The position numbers were made by a program, and so were the translations under genes. Shown piece by piece: positions 4,937-5,141 of a DNA stretch of 5,141 bases. Positions within the stretch are counted from its first letter, which is position 1. Every line of letters begins with the position of its first letter. The stretch spans positions 71,351 through 76,491 of the forward strand of contig NVWT02000001.1 in the NCBI GenBank assembly GCA_002733735.2, given 5' to 3'. Below the pieces are notes generated by a model. That model was given only the letters and a program-made list of their open reading frames with translations. It ran no database searches and had not been told where the DNA came from. The stretch comes from Robiginitomaculum sp. Its GTDB lineage: Bacteria > Pseudomonadota > Alphaproteobacteria > Caulobacterales > Maricaulaceae.

Positions 4937-5137
4937 TCAACCGCCGCCAATAAATCTGACGATTTCAATACGGTCACCATCTTGTATAATAGTTTTGCTA
5001 TAAACTGAGCGTGGAACAATCTGTAAATTCCGCTCAACAGCAACTTTGGCTGGAGTTAGCGACAGGTCATTCAATAATTCTGTTACATTAAGCTCGGTAG
5101 TAATTTCACTTGCCTTGCCATTTAGGGTAATATTCAT
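4937..5137 (-). CDS. thiS: Sulfur carrier protein ThiS
   Basis: The protein has 66 residues, the usual size for this ubiquitin-fold carrier. It opens with MNITLNGK, carries VAVERNLQIVPRS in the middle, and ends DGDRIEIVRFIGGG. The C-terminal Gly-Gly is adenylated by ThiF and turned into a thiocarboxylate that gives its sulfur to ThiG. The thiS-thiG order on the reverse strand, with thiG starting about 20 bases later, is the normal operon layout. The ribosome binding site and any upstream thiO or thiC gene fall outside the window; only 4 bases remain to the right. A TPP riboswitch, if present, would be further upstream and cannot be assessed. Confidence 0.93.
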   Translation of the reverse strand: MNITLNGKASEITTELNVTELLNDLSLTPAKVAVERNLQIVPRSVYSKTIIQDGDRIEIVRFIGGG

Positions 5138-5141
5138 TTTT

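Overview
The window looks like a chromosomal segment of an alphaproteobacterium with a moderate to low GC content. The affiliation rests on the M48/TPR protease followed by a DsbA-family gene, the ThiS-ThiG pair, and GC-rich palindromes in the intergenic DNA resembling the repeats scattered through alphaproteobacterial genomes. This is inference from sequence style, not from a search. The genus cannot be determined.

Layout. (1) Positions 1-335, minus strand: the first 111 codons of a CoA-transferase subunit A (scoA type), running off the left edge. A good sigma70-like promoter and a Shine-Dalgarno precede it. (2) Positions 336-1254: about 920 bases without a convincing protein gene. This stretch holds an intrinsic terminator facing left that has no gene in front of it, two or more palindromic repeat elements, short direct repeats, an extended -10 box with an rRNA-leader-like stretch behind it, and an AT-rich promoter region. 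(3) Positions 1255-4143, plus strand: three envelope genes, namely a secreted M48 metalloprotease with TPR repeats (BepA/YfgC type), a membrane-anchored DsbA-family thiol oxidoreductase or isomerase with an ScsC-like N-terminal segment, and a YceI-like lipoprotein. The last starts with TTG inside the stop codon of its upstream neighbour. (4) Positions 4144-5137, minus strand: thiS and thiG of thiamin thiazole synthesis, convergent with the YceI gene and touching it stop codon to stop codon.

How the genes work together. The three plus-strand genes all act outside the cytoplasmic membrane and plausibly serve envelope protein quality control and lipid or isoprenoid handling. E. coli BepA is known to help LptD assembly and disulfide rearrangement, which makes a thiol isomerase next to a BepA-like protease sensible. 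ThiS carries sulfur as a C-terminal thiocarboxylate to ThiG, which builds the thiazole ring from 1-deoxy-D-xylulose 5-phosphate and dehydroglycine. The CoA-transferase belongs to ketone body or short-chain acid metabolism and appears unrelated to the rest.

No mobile element, CRISPR array, tRNA or rRNA gene is visible. No clearly new multi-gene system was found. The best leads are the orphan terminator with an adjacent GNRA hairpin (possible small RNA) and the conserved-looking envelope trio.
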